Shown: one piece after another, positions 1 to 11,130 of the stretch
Position numbering within the stretch: position 1 is the first letter of the stretch
Layout of the letters: every line of letters starts with the position of its first letter
Source of the DNA: Rhodocollybia butyracea
Taxonomy: Eukaryota > Basidiomycota > Agaricomycetes > Agaricales > Omphalotaceae
Assembly: GCA_015501585.1 (NCBI GenBank)
Contig: JADNRY010000105.1
Span: 124,001-188,000, forward strand
DNA: 64,000 nt
Direction: 5' to 3'
The notes under the pieces: generated by a model
The model's database searches: none
Seen by the model: the letters and a program-made list of their open reading frames with translations, nothing else
Told to the model about the DNA's origin: nothing
Program-made: the position numbers and the translations under genes

Positions 1-1201
1 CTCCACCACCCTCCACCGCCAACACCGGACCCGGGGCGAAATTTTGTGGTCCTAGTGCAGACAAAAGTGCAGAGTCTGCATCAGAAAGGTTGATTTTTTC
101 CAGGGTGACGAAACGTCTCAGAAAATTGGCGAACACGGTCTCGCTGGACCGAAGACTGCGCAATTCAAGGCATTCCACCTGGTGGAGGGGATAACAACAA
201 GAGTCGGTGGATGGGACCGTTGAGCATCCCAATAGCTCCAGGAGCGCGCTTGCATCTGAAGGACCCATTGGATCCACAATCGAAGCGACGTCCTCGAGCT
301 CTAGCTCACAGAGAGCGGGAAGATGGAATAGAGATAAAACTAAAACGGCATAATCGACATCCACGAATCCAAAACATAATCGCAGGAGTTTCGGCATGGA
401 TATAATGTGTGGTACAGGTTGATGGGTGCTGGAAGCCACGTCTAACTTTGGACCCCATCCTACAATAGAAAGTCGTTCAAGCTCTGGGCAACCAGTAAGA
501 ATATTTATGAACTGTGGGAGGGTTGGCATAACATCGTATGCGTGAAACTTGAACTCTAATTCCACTAAGTTCCGTAGTGAAGAGGTTTGCCAGTTGACAT
601 GGACTCCAACCAACGACAGCTCTCGTAGGGAAGGCAGACAAGCCCCACCAAATAAGGAGATAGGTTCTCTGAACCGTGTAGGCTTGAAGAGCTCCCCTTT
701 CCTAGCAAAATAGGCATTGCATCTGGAAAGAGCTACACTCTTCAGGATAGGGAGATCTGTGATGTTTCGTGTAAGGTCCAAAAATGTATAAATTGGTGCC
801 CAAGTATCGGTGAACAATTCGACGTGCCTCCACCGTTTGGAATGCGGACGTAAAACAGAGATAATTTCTTCGGAAATTTCGGGGGTGAACGCGTGGTCAT
901 CTTCCTCCCAGTTCCAATCTTCGTCACGGAAATCGAGGAGTATATCGAGAGGGTAGGACTTTGATCGGGATAGCCAGGTCTGTAAATATGCGAGCTGACT
1001 AGAAGAATATGGGAGTGACAATTTGATCGACGTCCAAAGAGCGCCGGTGGAGATAGACACCTTTCGCCAACGCGAACAGATATGTGAGATCGTCAAAGGG
1101 GATTCGTCATATTCGTGAACTACATGCAGAAAAATGTAGGAGAGGGTTTCACTGGGTAGACGGTGAATGCCAGACTGGGATGAAGCGGTCATGTGTAACA
1201 T
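1..1201 (-). CDS. F-box/LRR-like protein, C-terminus cut by window edge
   Basis: An open minus-strand frame runs from 1201 to the left edge without a stop. After the start come an F-box-like segment (HRLPSETLSYIFLHVV, about residues 14-29) and the usual basidiomycete F-box signature CSRWRKVSISTGALWTSI. A leucine-rich body follows (for example LPSLRELSLVGVHVNW and CPELERLSIVGWG). F-box proteins of this family are expected to bind Skp1 and present substrates for ubiquitination; that role is inferred from the family. ATG codons lie at 1201 and 1192. The frame stays open further right, and a possible GT-AG intron (1335-1400) could add a short 5' exon, so the exact start is unsettled. No frameshift is seen in the visible part. 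Confidence 0.75.
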   Translation of the reverse strand, partial: MLHMTASSQSGIHRLPSETLSYIFLHVVHEYDESPLTISHICSRWRKVSISTGALWTSIKLSLPYSSSQLAYLQTWLSRSKSYPLDILLDFRDEDWNWEEDDHAFTPEISEEIISVLRPHSKRWRHVELFTDTWAPIYTFLDLTRNITDLPILKSVALSRCNAYFARKGELFKPTRFREPISLFGGACLPSLRELSLVGVHVNWQTSSLRNLVELEFKFHAYDVMPTLPQFINILTGCPELERLSIVGWGPKLDVASSTHQPVPHIISMPKLLRLCFGFVDVDYAVLVLSLFHLPALCELELEDVASIVDPMGPSDASALLELLGCSTVPSTDSCCYPLHQVECLELRSLRSSETVFANFLRRFVTLEKINLSDADSALLSALGPQNFAPGPVLAVEGGG

Positions 1202-1401
1202 TCCAACTTGGGGTCGAAAATCAGACGGCGTTTGCTTGTAAAGAGTCTCTTTTAAAGATGGGTCGGGCCCGTAGTGATGGTTGACTAGGACTGTCAAAGT
1301 GACGCAGCTGGAGCTGTGCAAAGAAGTTCTGATCCTATGAGTATCGCCGAAGCGGGCTATTAGAAAGAAAATTCTCTCAATAGATACAATATGAACTCAC
1401 A

Positions 1402-2110
1402 TTGACAGGAATGTCAGCGGGGGGAGGAGACGATGAGCATGAGCTGGAAATGGCAGGCTCTCCTTATGTACTTGATCAGTGTATCCATCACTAGATACCT
1501 CGAGGTCTTTGGCGCCTGGCCCGATCAAGGGCAAAGCAATATATCCACCAACTTAAAGGACCGCGTCACCGTCAAAGTAGGCGCGCTATTCAAAAAAAGT
1601 ATAAGGCATCCTTAATTAAGAATGTCCTTCTTTCCTTCCCGTCGCTTTCCGACCGAGAACAGTATAAACTGAGCGCGGCCAAGGGAAACCCGAAAGCCTC
1701 ATGGCAAAGCACTCGCGCGGTTGTGTGGCGTTGTGGGTCCAGCTTATAATATATGCGCCCACTTCATCACCGATTGAACAGTGAAAAAGGCAAAAGCAAA
1801 ACCTCGAGGCGATTGCGGGACAAGAACAACTCGTGCAGCTGTAAGAATCTCAACCATCGCTGACCGTGGCATCATCTGGACAGTTTGAGGTTGCTGATAC
1901 ATGACGACTGGAAACAAGAGAATACTATAGTTAAGGCACGTCAGGATGGTACAACCAAGATGAGAATGGGCATTGAGATCTACACTATACAATACCAACT
2001 GTCGGATTAATGATATCATGAAGAGTACAAGAATTCAAGCTTCAAGCGCAAAAACAAAAGCAAAACATTCAAAAATTAAAGCTGAGTGACCATAGTCGAT
2101 CTCATACTGA
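1402..2110. other. Gene-poor stretch
   Basis: No gene is supported here. A 91-codon minus-strand frame (1744-2019) starts with ATG but matches no family I know and has no recognisable domain. I treat it as unproven. Confidence 0.4.
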
Positions 2111-2121
2111 GCGGCCCATGG

Positions 2122-3090
2122 CTACAGACAATTCTGAGCATCATCGAACGTTACTCCACATTTCGGGTAGTGCCTCCCAACCCCTTCGACGGTTAACAAG
2201 GTATCACGTGCTCTGGACTCGACATCGAAACTGTAATATTTCTTGTGGGCCGCGATCAGCAACTGCAGCTCTTGTACCATTCTCTCGTCTCGCCCCGCAA
2301 TGGTGAAAGGGCCAGTATGCAATGAAGAAACTGAGAAACGAGCTCCTTGTTGGACCTCGGACAAAGTTGGGCGTATATCCGACTGGCACATCGTTAAAGC
2401 ATAGTTTGCCCCCAGAGAGACGTCTGACACCTCGTGGCCGCGTATGAGGATGTTTATTCAAATACGCCACCCATGCTTCGGGTGGGTCTGTCAAAACAGG
2501 GTTGGGCATGGCATCAGTGGACTCGCTCCATTTCGATAAGACAAACCGTTGCCCGAACGTCCTACGTTCCCGGGTGATGCTCTCCACAAAGCTTTGACGA
2601 GAGCATATGAGTATGAATCCTGGGCTAGAGCCTTAAAGAGATCTTGGAGCTTTTGCTCGATAGACGACTTTTCGCCGTTGACAAGGTCATCGTAATATCC
2701 TGGGATCTTGGCTTTCACCGTACGGATCTGTTTGATTGTGATTGTCGAAGTATATCTCATAGGTGTTGTCGGAGAGACGGGCGAGGTATATTGGTGCGAT
2801 CGAGACTGAGCGGGCAGACTGAGCTTGTTTCGACTATCAGAGTCTAGATACATTTCAGTCACTTGCTGGCCAACGTTGGATACAGGAACTCACTTTCGAG
2901 GATACTTTTCAGGTGAGCTGATGATGATAATGGTTTCCGGAAAGTAATTCTACTATGCAAATTGTGAAATTGTTAGCCAAACACAACGATAAGACTAACC
3001 TTTAATAACTGCCCCCGCATTTTGTAAAAGGCTTTTTAGTTCTTCGATCGTGACCTGTTGCTCTGCTACCTGGGATGCTAGGTCCGTCAT
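2122..3090 (-). pseudogene. Decayed gene of unknown function
   Basis: Stretches that look like real protein lie in three frames in one order on the minus strand. They begin MTDLASQVAEQQVTIEELKS (ATG at 3090), continue with PETIIIISSPEKYP, IPGYYDDLVNGEKSSIEQ, SITRERRTFGQRFVLSKW and DPPEAWVAYLNKHPH, and end SDVSLGANYALTMCQSDIRP to a stop at 2122. Introns with GT-AG ends are likely near 2955-3002 and 2835-2885. Near 2590 and 2430 the frame changes by one base with no splice sites, which points to single-base deletions. The N-terminus could form a short coiled coil. I do not recognise the family. The call rests on the ordered coding-like fragments; two sequencing errors would be the alternative. 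Confidence 0.5.
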
Positions 3091-3099
3091 TGCAATGGA

Positions 3100-4642
3100 T
3101 ACTGTAGGGGAAAAAGGTGTTGGTACGAGAAGCAACACAGATTGTATATGCACCCAAAAAGTGATGTTTTTGCCCTCCAATCAATGGCGAATCGGACGAC
3201 TTCTCTGTGTTTATACATTCTGAAGTAGAAGTTGTGGCAATCGGGAATATGATGGAGAAAGGGTCAGGATCGAGTGAATCTCCATCCATATCACAAATGC
3301 ACACTCGAAATCCTTATGCAGAAGGTTGAGAGAGAAGACACAGAAGAGTCATTGTACAAATTTTCCAAAAGTTTTTCGATCCATAGATTTTATATCAGGT
3401 ATCAAAGGAGAGCGCAGTCTGTTTTCATTCAGAATAGGATTGGTTGTTGATAGGTTTTACCCACCGTTGAGCCAGTTCCGATATCTAGAACAGTCTGCGT
3501 CTTTCGAGAGGGTGGTAGGAGGAATTTGAATTGCCGCAACCAACACGTAGTCAGGCTTGGGAGTACAGGTTCAAGAAGGATTAAGATAACTCTCATCAAT
3601 TAAGGGCTCGTTTTGTGCGCCTGTGGAGACCTGACACAGCCTCACCCCTTATTTGGAGTTGGGACACCGGAGCGTTGATGCCGGCTGTCAGCGGAAGGTC
3701 AAGAGTTTGAGTCTCGAAGGGACAGCTATTCCAGACTAATATGTATAACTTTATAACTTTGCAGCTTAATAGATAACTTGTATGGAGTGAGCTACTATTA
3801 AAGTAGACTGAACTACTGCTCTGGATACCATTGCTCAGCACTGTATCTGAACCTACCTGTACATGCTGTTCTGCTTTTTTTCTTCCCTGATATGTACATT
3901 GCTTAAGCCTTGAAGCTTGAAGCTTGACTATATTCTTCAGCATATGTAGATTACAGCTTTAGTATGGGATATTGGTCCTTGCTATCTATTGTTGCATATT
4001 TGACACGAGATGAATAACTTGACACAATCTGTCAAAAGAAAAATCTGAATTTTGGGCATTTTTGCCTTCGAGGAGCCACTTATACATACTGCCTTGTAGC
4101 GCTTGTCCAGCGAGACTCAGGCTAGCTCAAGTAAGTTCTGTCTATGATGCCTGACTCAATACTTGATGCAACATGTGCCATTCACACATTTACTATTCAA
4201 AACTTACAGGAATTGGGATATTTTCTAGTCTGAGGCTTTTGCCAAAGTTGTATACACCCCCTGCTACATTTCTAGAATCTATGTACAAAAAATGAGCTTG
4301 CTTCATCGTTTCAATTTGGTTTCGATGCGATTAGCGCCTCCTAGCGCATGTAGAAACGTGTTGTTGTTTTGTCATCTTGAATTTCATTGGCTGTGTGCTG
4401 AGTCAAAAAAGGCAGTTTGTACTCAGGACTTGAAATCTTGAAAACAACTTGAAAACCGAAAATGGACTCAAGCTTTACATGTGTATAGTGGCCAATTTAT
4501 CACTGAGCGGAAAAAAATTACTCGGATACTGGACGTGAATAAGGTAGGTAAAATGCTCCTTTCTTCTTTTTTTCTCTTTCTTTTTCAAACTTGAAAAACT
4601 TGAAAACTTCGCTCTCTCCACAGACTCACGACATAAGCCCAA
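3100..4642. other. Intergenic, repeat-like DNA left of the KDZ element
   Basis: No gene is supported. AT-rich DNA with short C/T tracts near 4560-4600. The segment around 4585-4640 (tracts of CAAACTTGAAAAACTTGAAA followed by TCTCCACAGAC) closely resembles 22885-22925, inside the 8.6-kb element, so part of it is an old repeat. A 115-codon minus frame (3596-3943) has no domain. Confidence 0.5.
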
Positions 4643-4725
4643 TTAAGGACTCCGATATCCAGGAAGGGAGCTGGTAACAGCATGGACTATAAATGCAAAA
4701 GCATCTGACCAGAACATTCCTTGAT
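4643..4725 (-). pseudogene. Target gene of the KDZ insertion, downstream part
   Basis: This minus-strand piece, read in the frame left by 33041-33313, encodes 24 codons (starting MFWSDAFAFIVHAV) and ends with TAA at 4643-4645. It lies directly outside the left end of the transposon and includes the TSD TCCTTGAT (4718-4725). The continuity of the frame across the empty site is the evidence that the two pieces were once one gene. Confidence 0.5.
4718..4725. repeat. Left 8-bp target site duplication of KDZ element
   Basis: TCCTTGAT sits immediately outside the left terminal repeat and is matched exactly at 33041-33048. Confidence 0.85.
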
Positions 4726-4748
4726 CACCTCCTTGTCCCACCTATCCC

Positions 4749-5410
4749 TAGAGATATCCACGAGTCCAGGTCTTTACAGGTAAGATCCGTGGGAAAACCT
4801 GCAAGTATGTGACCCGCGGATCCGTTTCCCACGGGTCCGGCGCAGGTCACAGGTCAGACTTTGGAGAATTCAGCTGACTTGTACAAGTAATGTAAACCCA
4901 TACATTTGTTAATTAGTGCTTGAAATTTACAGTACAAGCAACAATATTTGTCAGTTAACACTCAAAACTTACAGTAATTCATAGTATCATATGTATTATA
5001 GTACTTATCAAGTACTGGCACATATGTTTGAGGTTGTAGACAGCTCACGGCGATTGGGCGCTAATTTAAGCGCCCAATCGCCGTGAGCTGTCTACAACGT
5101 AAAACCTTTGTGTCAGTACATATTTATTTCATAACTAAGTATGAAATAATAGTAGACAGTTACAGTACAATGTTTTATAAATGGTATGTATCATAAAACA
5201 GGTAAGTACTTTATTAATGATTATTAGTACACTCTTTGGCATAAATACACAAATACCTGCAGGTACTTGCAAACTCGCAGGTAAATTACCTGCGAGTCAA
5301 AGATCCATTTCCCACGGATCTTCCGCAGGTCACAAGTCAAGGCTTTTGGGCCACAGGTACTTGCGCGCCGGATCTAAGTATACTTGGATCCGGACTCGTG
5401 GACATCTCTA
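4749..5410. mobile_element. hAT-type MITE, copy 1 (family 1)
   Basis: A 662-bp element has ends TAGAGATATCCACGAGTCC and, inverted, GGACTCGTGGACATCTCTA. It is flanked by the 8-bp duplication CCTATCCC (4741-4748 and 5411-5418). An 8-bp TSD and TAGAG-type ends are the hallmarks of hAT elements. It encodes nothing and contains a strong hairpin at 5033-5098. It sits in the left KDZ terminal repeat, and the right repeat shows the empty site. Confidence 0.85.
5033..5098. repeat. Long hairpin inside MITE copy 1
   Basis: Two perfect 30-bp arms (GTTGTAGACAGCTCACGGCG..) are separated by six bases. Closely related hairpins occur at the same relative place in two other MITE copies (31355-31418 and 32532-32597). 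Confidence 0.9.
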
Positions 5411-5722
5411 CCTATCCCTACCAATAAGAGAGAAAAATAGGTTTATATCCCCTCTTGTTGGTAAGGATAGCGGTTTAGGCCTACCTATGGCATACCACAC
5501 CTCCTACATAACCTTACTTAGCTATAATAATGATTTTCTTTACCAAGTAAGCGCCATTTGGGCGCTAATCCCATACGCTGGCAATATATTAGCTACATAT
5601 TCTCTCTAATAAGGGCTGTTTGAATGCTAGATCTGTACTGAGGGTGGCTGTACTGGCTGTTACAGCAAGATATGATGTATATTAGCCTGTCAAGGCTGTA
5701 AAGCACAATAACAAAAACATAA

Positions 5723-7870
5723 TTATTTGTTGGGAATATACTCATCCTCCTCATCCTCTTCTTCGCCCCTAGTCATCATCGCTACAGCTTTTCCCTTTCC
5801 TTTCCGATCCTTAGAGGCATGTGTTGCCAACCCCTTCTTCTTACTCTTCCTCTGAGAAGCTTTCTTAGACTTCAAACCTCCTTCCCCCTCACTCCTGCTC
5901 TCAACAGTCTTTGCTGTCTTTTGACATTTTCATTTATCTTTGGCACTTGTACCCTTGCTCTTTGAGGTACGAAAACTCTCTGCAGGCTCACCGTTCCCCT
6001 CATCAGCATCATCATCACTGTCAGCCTCCACTCATGCATGCTTTCTTTTCTTTTCCACTACTTCTCTTTTCTTTGAATCTTTTACAGCCTTTCCCATTTG
6101 CACATCATGCTTGGTGACAAAATCGCGATGCTCCTGGTTTGTCATTTTGCACCAGTATGCTGTACTGTCCATCCAGGCCTCGTAAAAGTGCAAGATGTCT
6201 TCAGTCTTTGTGAGCAATGTGGAGATACGTGGGGAATGTTGGTTGGTCAACCCTTCAAGGTGATCTTATAAGGAATGACAATATTTTCAGAGAACTTGCT
6301 GTAGGAAATGTTGAGGTTGTTCACTCCAGTAATTGTACCTACCGCAATCAAATTAGTTTCAAAATTACAGCCAAAAAAACCGAGACTCATGAAGCCCTTG
6401 CTGTATCATAAGGATGGTAGCCTTGGTCATGTTTGCGGCTGAAAGTTTCTTCCTCCCCACTGTAATTCAAGACATAAAAAGAATTGTTGTAAGCTGAAGG
6501 CGTACAGTTACTTACTTTCTTTTCTCTTGCAAACAAAGCTATCAAAGAGCTCAGGAAAGCCTAATATAGTGACGTTAAAGTGCTCCCTCAAAAAGTCATC
6601 AGTGGGTCCAGTACCAAAAAATCCTTTGGCCGTTTGAACATCAAAAGCACTGCGAGTGATCACACCCAAGGTGTTGGAGCCGCTATTCTCAAATGCATAG
6701 TTGCACTACAAACATTAGCATAACCCAACTACTGTCAAGAGAAATACAGACCTGATCTTGCAAAAGAGATAATGACTTTGAGGCAGCTTGAGACATTGCC
6801 TTAGGAGTTAGCCTATGAAGTTTGGAATTTGCCTTGTCCTTCTTCTCATCATGGTATCGCTGCCAGTATTCACCCATTTTCTCTGGATTGTCCCTTATCG
6901 CTTTGAGCACTGGGTTGTTGCGCAATGCCTCCTGGATGTCCAAGAGTTTGGCTCGGCTACCTTTTGTCTTGTCTAGTAGATCATTAGTCATAAAACGTAG
7001 AAAGAGAATACAAAGCAACTTACCCTCGTCATCTTGGCCCTTGAAATACAGCATAATGTTCCAATCTGACACCTCTTTCTTCAGCTTCATAAGCAAATTG
7101 AACAAAGCCAACTGCTTGACCCGCTCAACCTTCACATTGTTTTCCACCGCAATCTTCTCAAACTCCTGCTCAAGACCAAGCGTTGCCTTTTCAATAGCCA
7201 CACAAAGCTTCTTCTGTTTTGCCGCTTGACACTCAGCCTCCCCCATTACTGCTTTCTTCTTCTTCTTCTTGGAAGCAGCCTCGTTGTCCAAGCTTTCATC
7301 ACCTGAATCGTCACCGCTATCCTTCTGAGGCAGTACAGTACCACTGCCTGAGACTTCCTGATTGAATGCCAATAGGCCTTTCCTCCACAGAACCATATCC
7401 TCATCTTCACTGGCATCACCATGGCTAAGCCTTCACTATCCAATGTCTGCATCACAGTGAAGTGTTAGGATGTTCAGTCTCTCTGAGAGCTATTATCTGA
7501 AAACGCTGCACAAAAATGAAGATATAAAAAAACAAATACTCACATGAAATCACCAATCTTATCAATTAATGCCTGAGTTGCGCTGGAGACTGCTGCCTCA
7601 AGGTTAGCGTTAGCTTGAGAGGCATCTACAGGGTCATTTACCCTCATTTCTTTCCAGACCACAGACTTCATGGATAGGCAATGAAGAGACACCCAAAGTA
7701 TGCGCCAGAAATTTCTTGAGTTGCCATGATGCAAGTAAGCCAAACTGTCAAGCAGTGTGGTCAAAAGAAGCTCAGGAAGAAAGCTTAAGGAAATTTCAAC
7801 TTACCACTTACCTTCACCATCCCCCGTTGCTTTGAGCAGAACATCCATTGCATTGACAATCCAAAACATG
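5723..7870 (-). pseudogene. KDZ cargo gene A, unclassified, decayed
   Basis: A minus-strand multi-exon gene. From the N-terminus: MFWIVNAMDVLLKATGDGEG (7868 down), an acidic linker, a Lys run, a helical region (EKATLGLEQEFEKIAVENNV, about 7080-7180) and NPVLKAIRDNPEKMGEYWQR. Next come SGSNTLGVITRSAFDVQTAK, a GTAAGT-type intron near 6455-6515, and SAANMTKATILMIQQGL. A Lys-rich tail ends YIPNK at the stop (5723). A one-base frame slip in a T-run near 6390 and an in-frame TGA near 6255, where Trp would fit, break it. The basic tail suggests a nuclear or DNA-bound protein (inference). I know similar proteins only as transposon-associated hypothetical proteins of mushrooms. Confidence 0.55.
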
Positions 7871-7945
7871 GAAGTTAATGGTAAGACTTTGACATGTCAT
7901 ATGATAGTCATATGATATGTTTTCTGACAATTCAATTCCAGGAAC

Positions 7946-8291
7946 TAAAGATGGACATGAGTCCGGCTCTTTACAGGTGACCCACAGGTTTAACCCATGG
8001 GAATACCCGTCTGACCCGGATCCGGCGGATCCAGGTACCCATTCCCACGGGTGCAGGTCAGGTCACAGGTCAGCCCTTGGGGATTTTGAGACCTTATAAA
8101 GTATATTTTAAGTACCAATAGGTACCAATACCTACAAATACCTGCAGGTTGACCCACATGACCCGGATCCGCCAGATCCAGGTACCTGTTTCCCACGGGT
8201 CCGGGTCAGGTCACAGGTTGTGTTTTTTTGGGTGCAGGTACCTGTGCAGCAGGTCCAGGTTTACCAGGATCCAGACTCGTGTCCATCCTTA
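7946..8291. mobile_element. hAT-type MITE, copy 2 (family 2)
   Basis: A 346-bp non-coding element has ends TAAAGATGGACATGAGTCC and, inverted, CCAGACTCGTGTCCATCCTTA. The flanks CCAGGAAC (7938-7945) and CTAGGAAT (8292-8299) look like an aged 8-bp duplication, matching at six positions with two C/T differences. It lies between divergent cargo genes A and B. Confidence 0.7.
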
Positions 8292-8299
8292 CTAGGAAT

Positions 8300-9334
8300 T
8301 GACGCCAAAGTTCCTAGAACTTTGCCTAGTGTCATCAACAATGCTCATCTTGAAGCCATGGAGCATGCTTTAGCTGGCAAAAATTATGGAGAAAGTGAGC
8401 CTCATTTTTTATTTATTTATTTAGTACTTACATTACTTTGAATCCAGTCAAATCTGACTTCGCTGAAATCACTCATGCGGCTGTGTTGCCTGCCATCCGA
8501 GAGTGCAGAACTCAGCAGATCCGTTGGGAGCTTGACTATGGTGAGTTACATTGGCTATAGAGATGTCTGATAAATTCTATTAGATTTTATCTGTGATGGG
8601 TTGGGCGGTGCTGCTGCTGCATCTTCTGCAACTAGTGCACCTAAATCTTCTGCGGGGCAAGCATTCAGAATGCCTGCCTCTGTTCAACCTCCTGTGGGAT
8701 GTGCCTCTGCTGTCAAGAACTGCTGAACTTGAAACCCAAATGCTGGCAGTGTAACTATGATTGTTCCTCTTGCCCTCCCTCCTGTTGTTCCTGGCGCTAG
8801 GTTCACCATGCCCGATTTTGCTCCACACCCGTCCATCCTGGAATCCAACAACACTCCCGCATATGTTATCTTGTAACAAGTCTTCCAGTGTTTTTCACAC
8901 CTTTACAGAGGTAGAGAGCATTGCACCCCCCACCTTTCTGGATTGCCTCATTAAAACCTTCATGAATTTTGAGGCAGCTACAAGCCACTACAACAAATGC
9001 GTAGCCACTGGAGTGATTGCAATGCTAAGAGCAGATGAGACCCCAACTACTATCTACATTGTTACCAAGGGCTTCGTACCTGGTATCTTTCAAAAACGGT
9101 ACACATGCTATTTCATCTTGTCGACTTTCCTAACCAATTTGCTTTATAGCCAATGAAGTAAGAAGGATTGGTCCAAGCGAGGACTGGTGGGGTCTTCCAG
9201 TCGGGTCCAATGTAGAAGTAGCAGTAAATATCACTTTGAAGGTATTAAACCTAAGAAGTAGGCTGGAGTAGATAGAAATAATAACACAATGAGCTTAACA
9301 CTTAGCTTGGCACTTGTTGCACTTGCTGGCAGTG
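8300..9334 (+). pseudogene. KDZ cargo gene B, 5' part, unclassified
   Basis: A plus-strand coding-like series starts with IDAKVPRTLPSVINNAHLEA and, after a GT-AG intron (about 8394-8450), continues with FAEITHAAVLPAIRECRTQQ. A Ser/Ala-rich linker, TFLDCLIKTFMNFEAATSHY, and after another short intron DWWGLPVGSNVEVAV follow. Several frame changes and stops show decay. The reading frame stops at the insertion of the 2.9-kb element (9335) and resumes at 12264. Such proteins recur near mushroom transposons, but I cannot name the family. Confidence 0.5.
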
Positions 9335-10336
9335 TCGTAATCACACAATATAAGAGTCACAGAGTATAAGGCATCAATTGGGAGAAGGGAGAAGAGAGAG
9401 GGGGAATTAATTGATAAATCTACAAGTATGTAAAGGTACATAAATGTAACTGAGTTGCTAAGCTAATAAAATAGTGAAACTCATGCGGAGAATCAGAGAA
9501 AGGTACAGAACAGTCCGGTCAAAAGGAAAATACCTTCAGCCTTCCGGATTTCCGATGGGAAAGACAGAGCAGTGCAGGATACACACCTGACTAGAAAACA
9601 GAGCTTCCCACCTAGCTCAGTCAGTGGGGACAGAATGGAGCGACCAATTCCAAGCGTCACAGCTCAGGTGTGCTCCAACAACTATTGCCTACACCCTAGG
9701 AGGTACAGAGAAGCTTTGGGATAAGGAGGGGAATAATGGATAAAAGATAAATGGTAAGATCAAATAAATGATGGAATAAAACATGTGAGATAATAAGCAC
9801 TCAATTCTGAATTACTGTATATTTGTACGGCCTAGTGGTTTGGGCTGACGTAAGAGTAGGTGCAATGCGTCCTTGGGATACAATCCTGGAGAGAGGGGAG
9901 TGCGGGATGGCTGGAATGATGTAGGAGAAGTGGGAGGGACAAATACCCGGTATGTCCGGCAGTCCGATCAAATTAGCAATTTGCAATCATTTAATTTTTG
10001 GGATAGTGATGCGGCGTAAGGAGGTCGTGAAGGAGGAGACCGTCAGGAAATCAATGCAGACCATATAACATTGGGATAACATAAGAAACAGTGCTGGATA
10101 TGTGATGAACCTAAAGAAAGGGAAAAGACAGTGTAAGGATCTATGTTATGACTCGATCAATAGTCTCGTCCAAACCTTCACAGTACGTAACTCGGCAGTA
10201 AAAATGATAAGAGAAATTAATGAGATTATAGAGCAAGCCTTTCCGTTCGTTGAAACCGCTAGGCAAAAAATATATACTCAAACAACTAGGCTCAAGTAAA
10301 GTTAGTAACTAGTTTGTAATACGAAACTCACAGAAG

Positions 10337-10700
10337 TTATTATTTGGAGATAGCTCGACAAATAATAATAAGATTACCCTCGGAGATGGCTCGACAAGCA
10401 GTAATATGAATCAGAACTAATACTCGGAGATGGCTCGACAAGTAGTAGTGAGTATGGTGTCTAATACTCGGAGATAGCTCAACAAGTAATAGTGAGTGTG
10501 ATGTCTAATACTTGGAGATAGCTCAACAAGTAATAGGAAGTTGCAACTTGGAGATAGCTCAACAAGTGGCAATTAAAGAAGTATTCACTAGGAGATAGCT
10601 CAACAGGTGAATATTAGTGGATACAACTTGGAGTTAGCTCAACAAGATGTATAAATGTGTATTGTAGCTTGGAGATAGCTCAACAAGATACAATGAGTTG
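10337..10700. repeat. Array of nine covarying stem-loops
   Basis: Nine units about 40 bp apart share a core GGAGATAGCTCAACAAG. Flanking arms differ in sequence between units but stay complementary: TTATTATTTG/CAAATAATAA, TTGCAACTTG/CAAGTGGCAA, TATTCAC/GTGAATA, TTGTAGCTTG/CAAGATACAA. Most units have an outer stem, a one-base mismatch, a CTTG/CAAG stem, a GAG/CTC stem and an ATAG loop. Spacers are unrelated. Confidence 0.85.
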
Positions 10701-10824
10701 GTCTGGTGATTCACACAAGTGATAACAGCAAACAAGTGGGGGTTTGGATTTAAGAAAAATAATACATCTAACGTACATTGGTAAATCTAGACTACTTATA
10801 TACTGTGCAATGTGTACTAGTTAG

Positions 10825-11130
10825 GAAATGCTGCGGAATGACTAGATTTGAGTCATAACTGCGGAAATACTGCGGATGAGTCAGTCTGACTATGTAATGC
10901 TGTGCAATGACTAATATTGAGTCATGTATGCGGAACCGTAGTTGACTCAGATATCTGGCTGTGCAATGACTGATATTGAGTCATTGATGTAAAGAGGCTA
11001 TGCAATGATGTCATAGCTGTGGAGCAGTGATGTGATATCATAACTGCGGAGCAATGGAATGACATCATGATTGTGGAGTAGCAAGATGACATCATAGTTG
11101 TGGAGCTAGAATGATGTCATGACTGTGCAG
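10825..11130. repeat. Second array of short inverted repeats
   Basis: A run of units of the form TGCGGA/GTGCAATGACT..AGTCAT and, further right, ATGATGTCAT or AATGACATCAT flanked by CTGTGGAG or CTGCGGAG. At least eight units are visible, with irregular spacing. Confidence 0.7.

Larger units (their letters stand above)
4726..5565 (+). repeat. Left terminal inverted repeat of KDZ element (split by a MITE)
   Basis: The repeat occupies 4726-4748 and 5419-5565, with a hAT-type MITE between. It matches the reverse complement of 32876-33040 at roughly nine positions in ten, ending near AAGTAAGCGC. The right copy keeps an uninterrupted CCTATCCC, which is the natural empty site of the MITE. Confidence 0.85.

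Noticed and set aside
3630..3760. Possible tRNA-derived SINE (GTTTGAGTC resembling a B box)
   Set aside because: No matching A box and no cloverleaf could be drawn; a single weak motif is not enough.
10337..10700. CRISPR-like array
   Set aside because: Repeat units are inverted with variable arms, spacers vary and the genome is eukaryotic; no cas genes.
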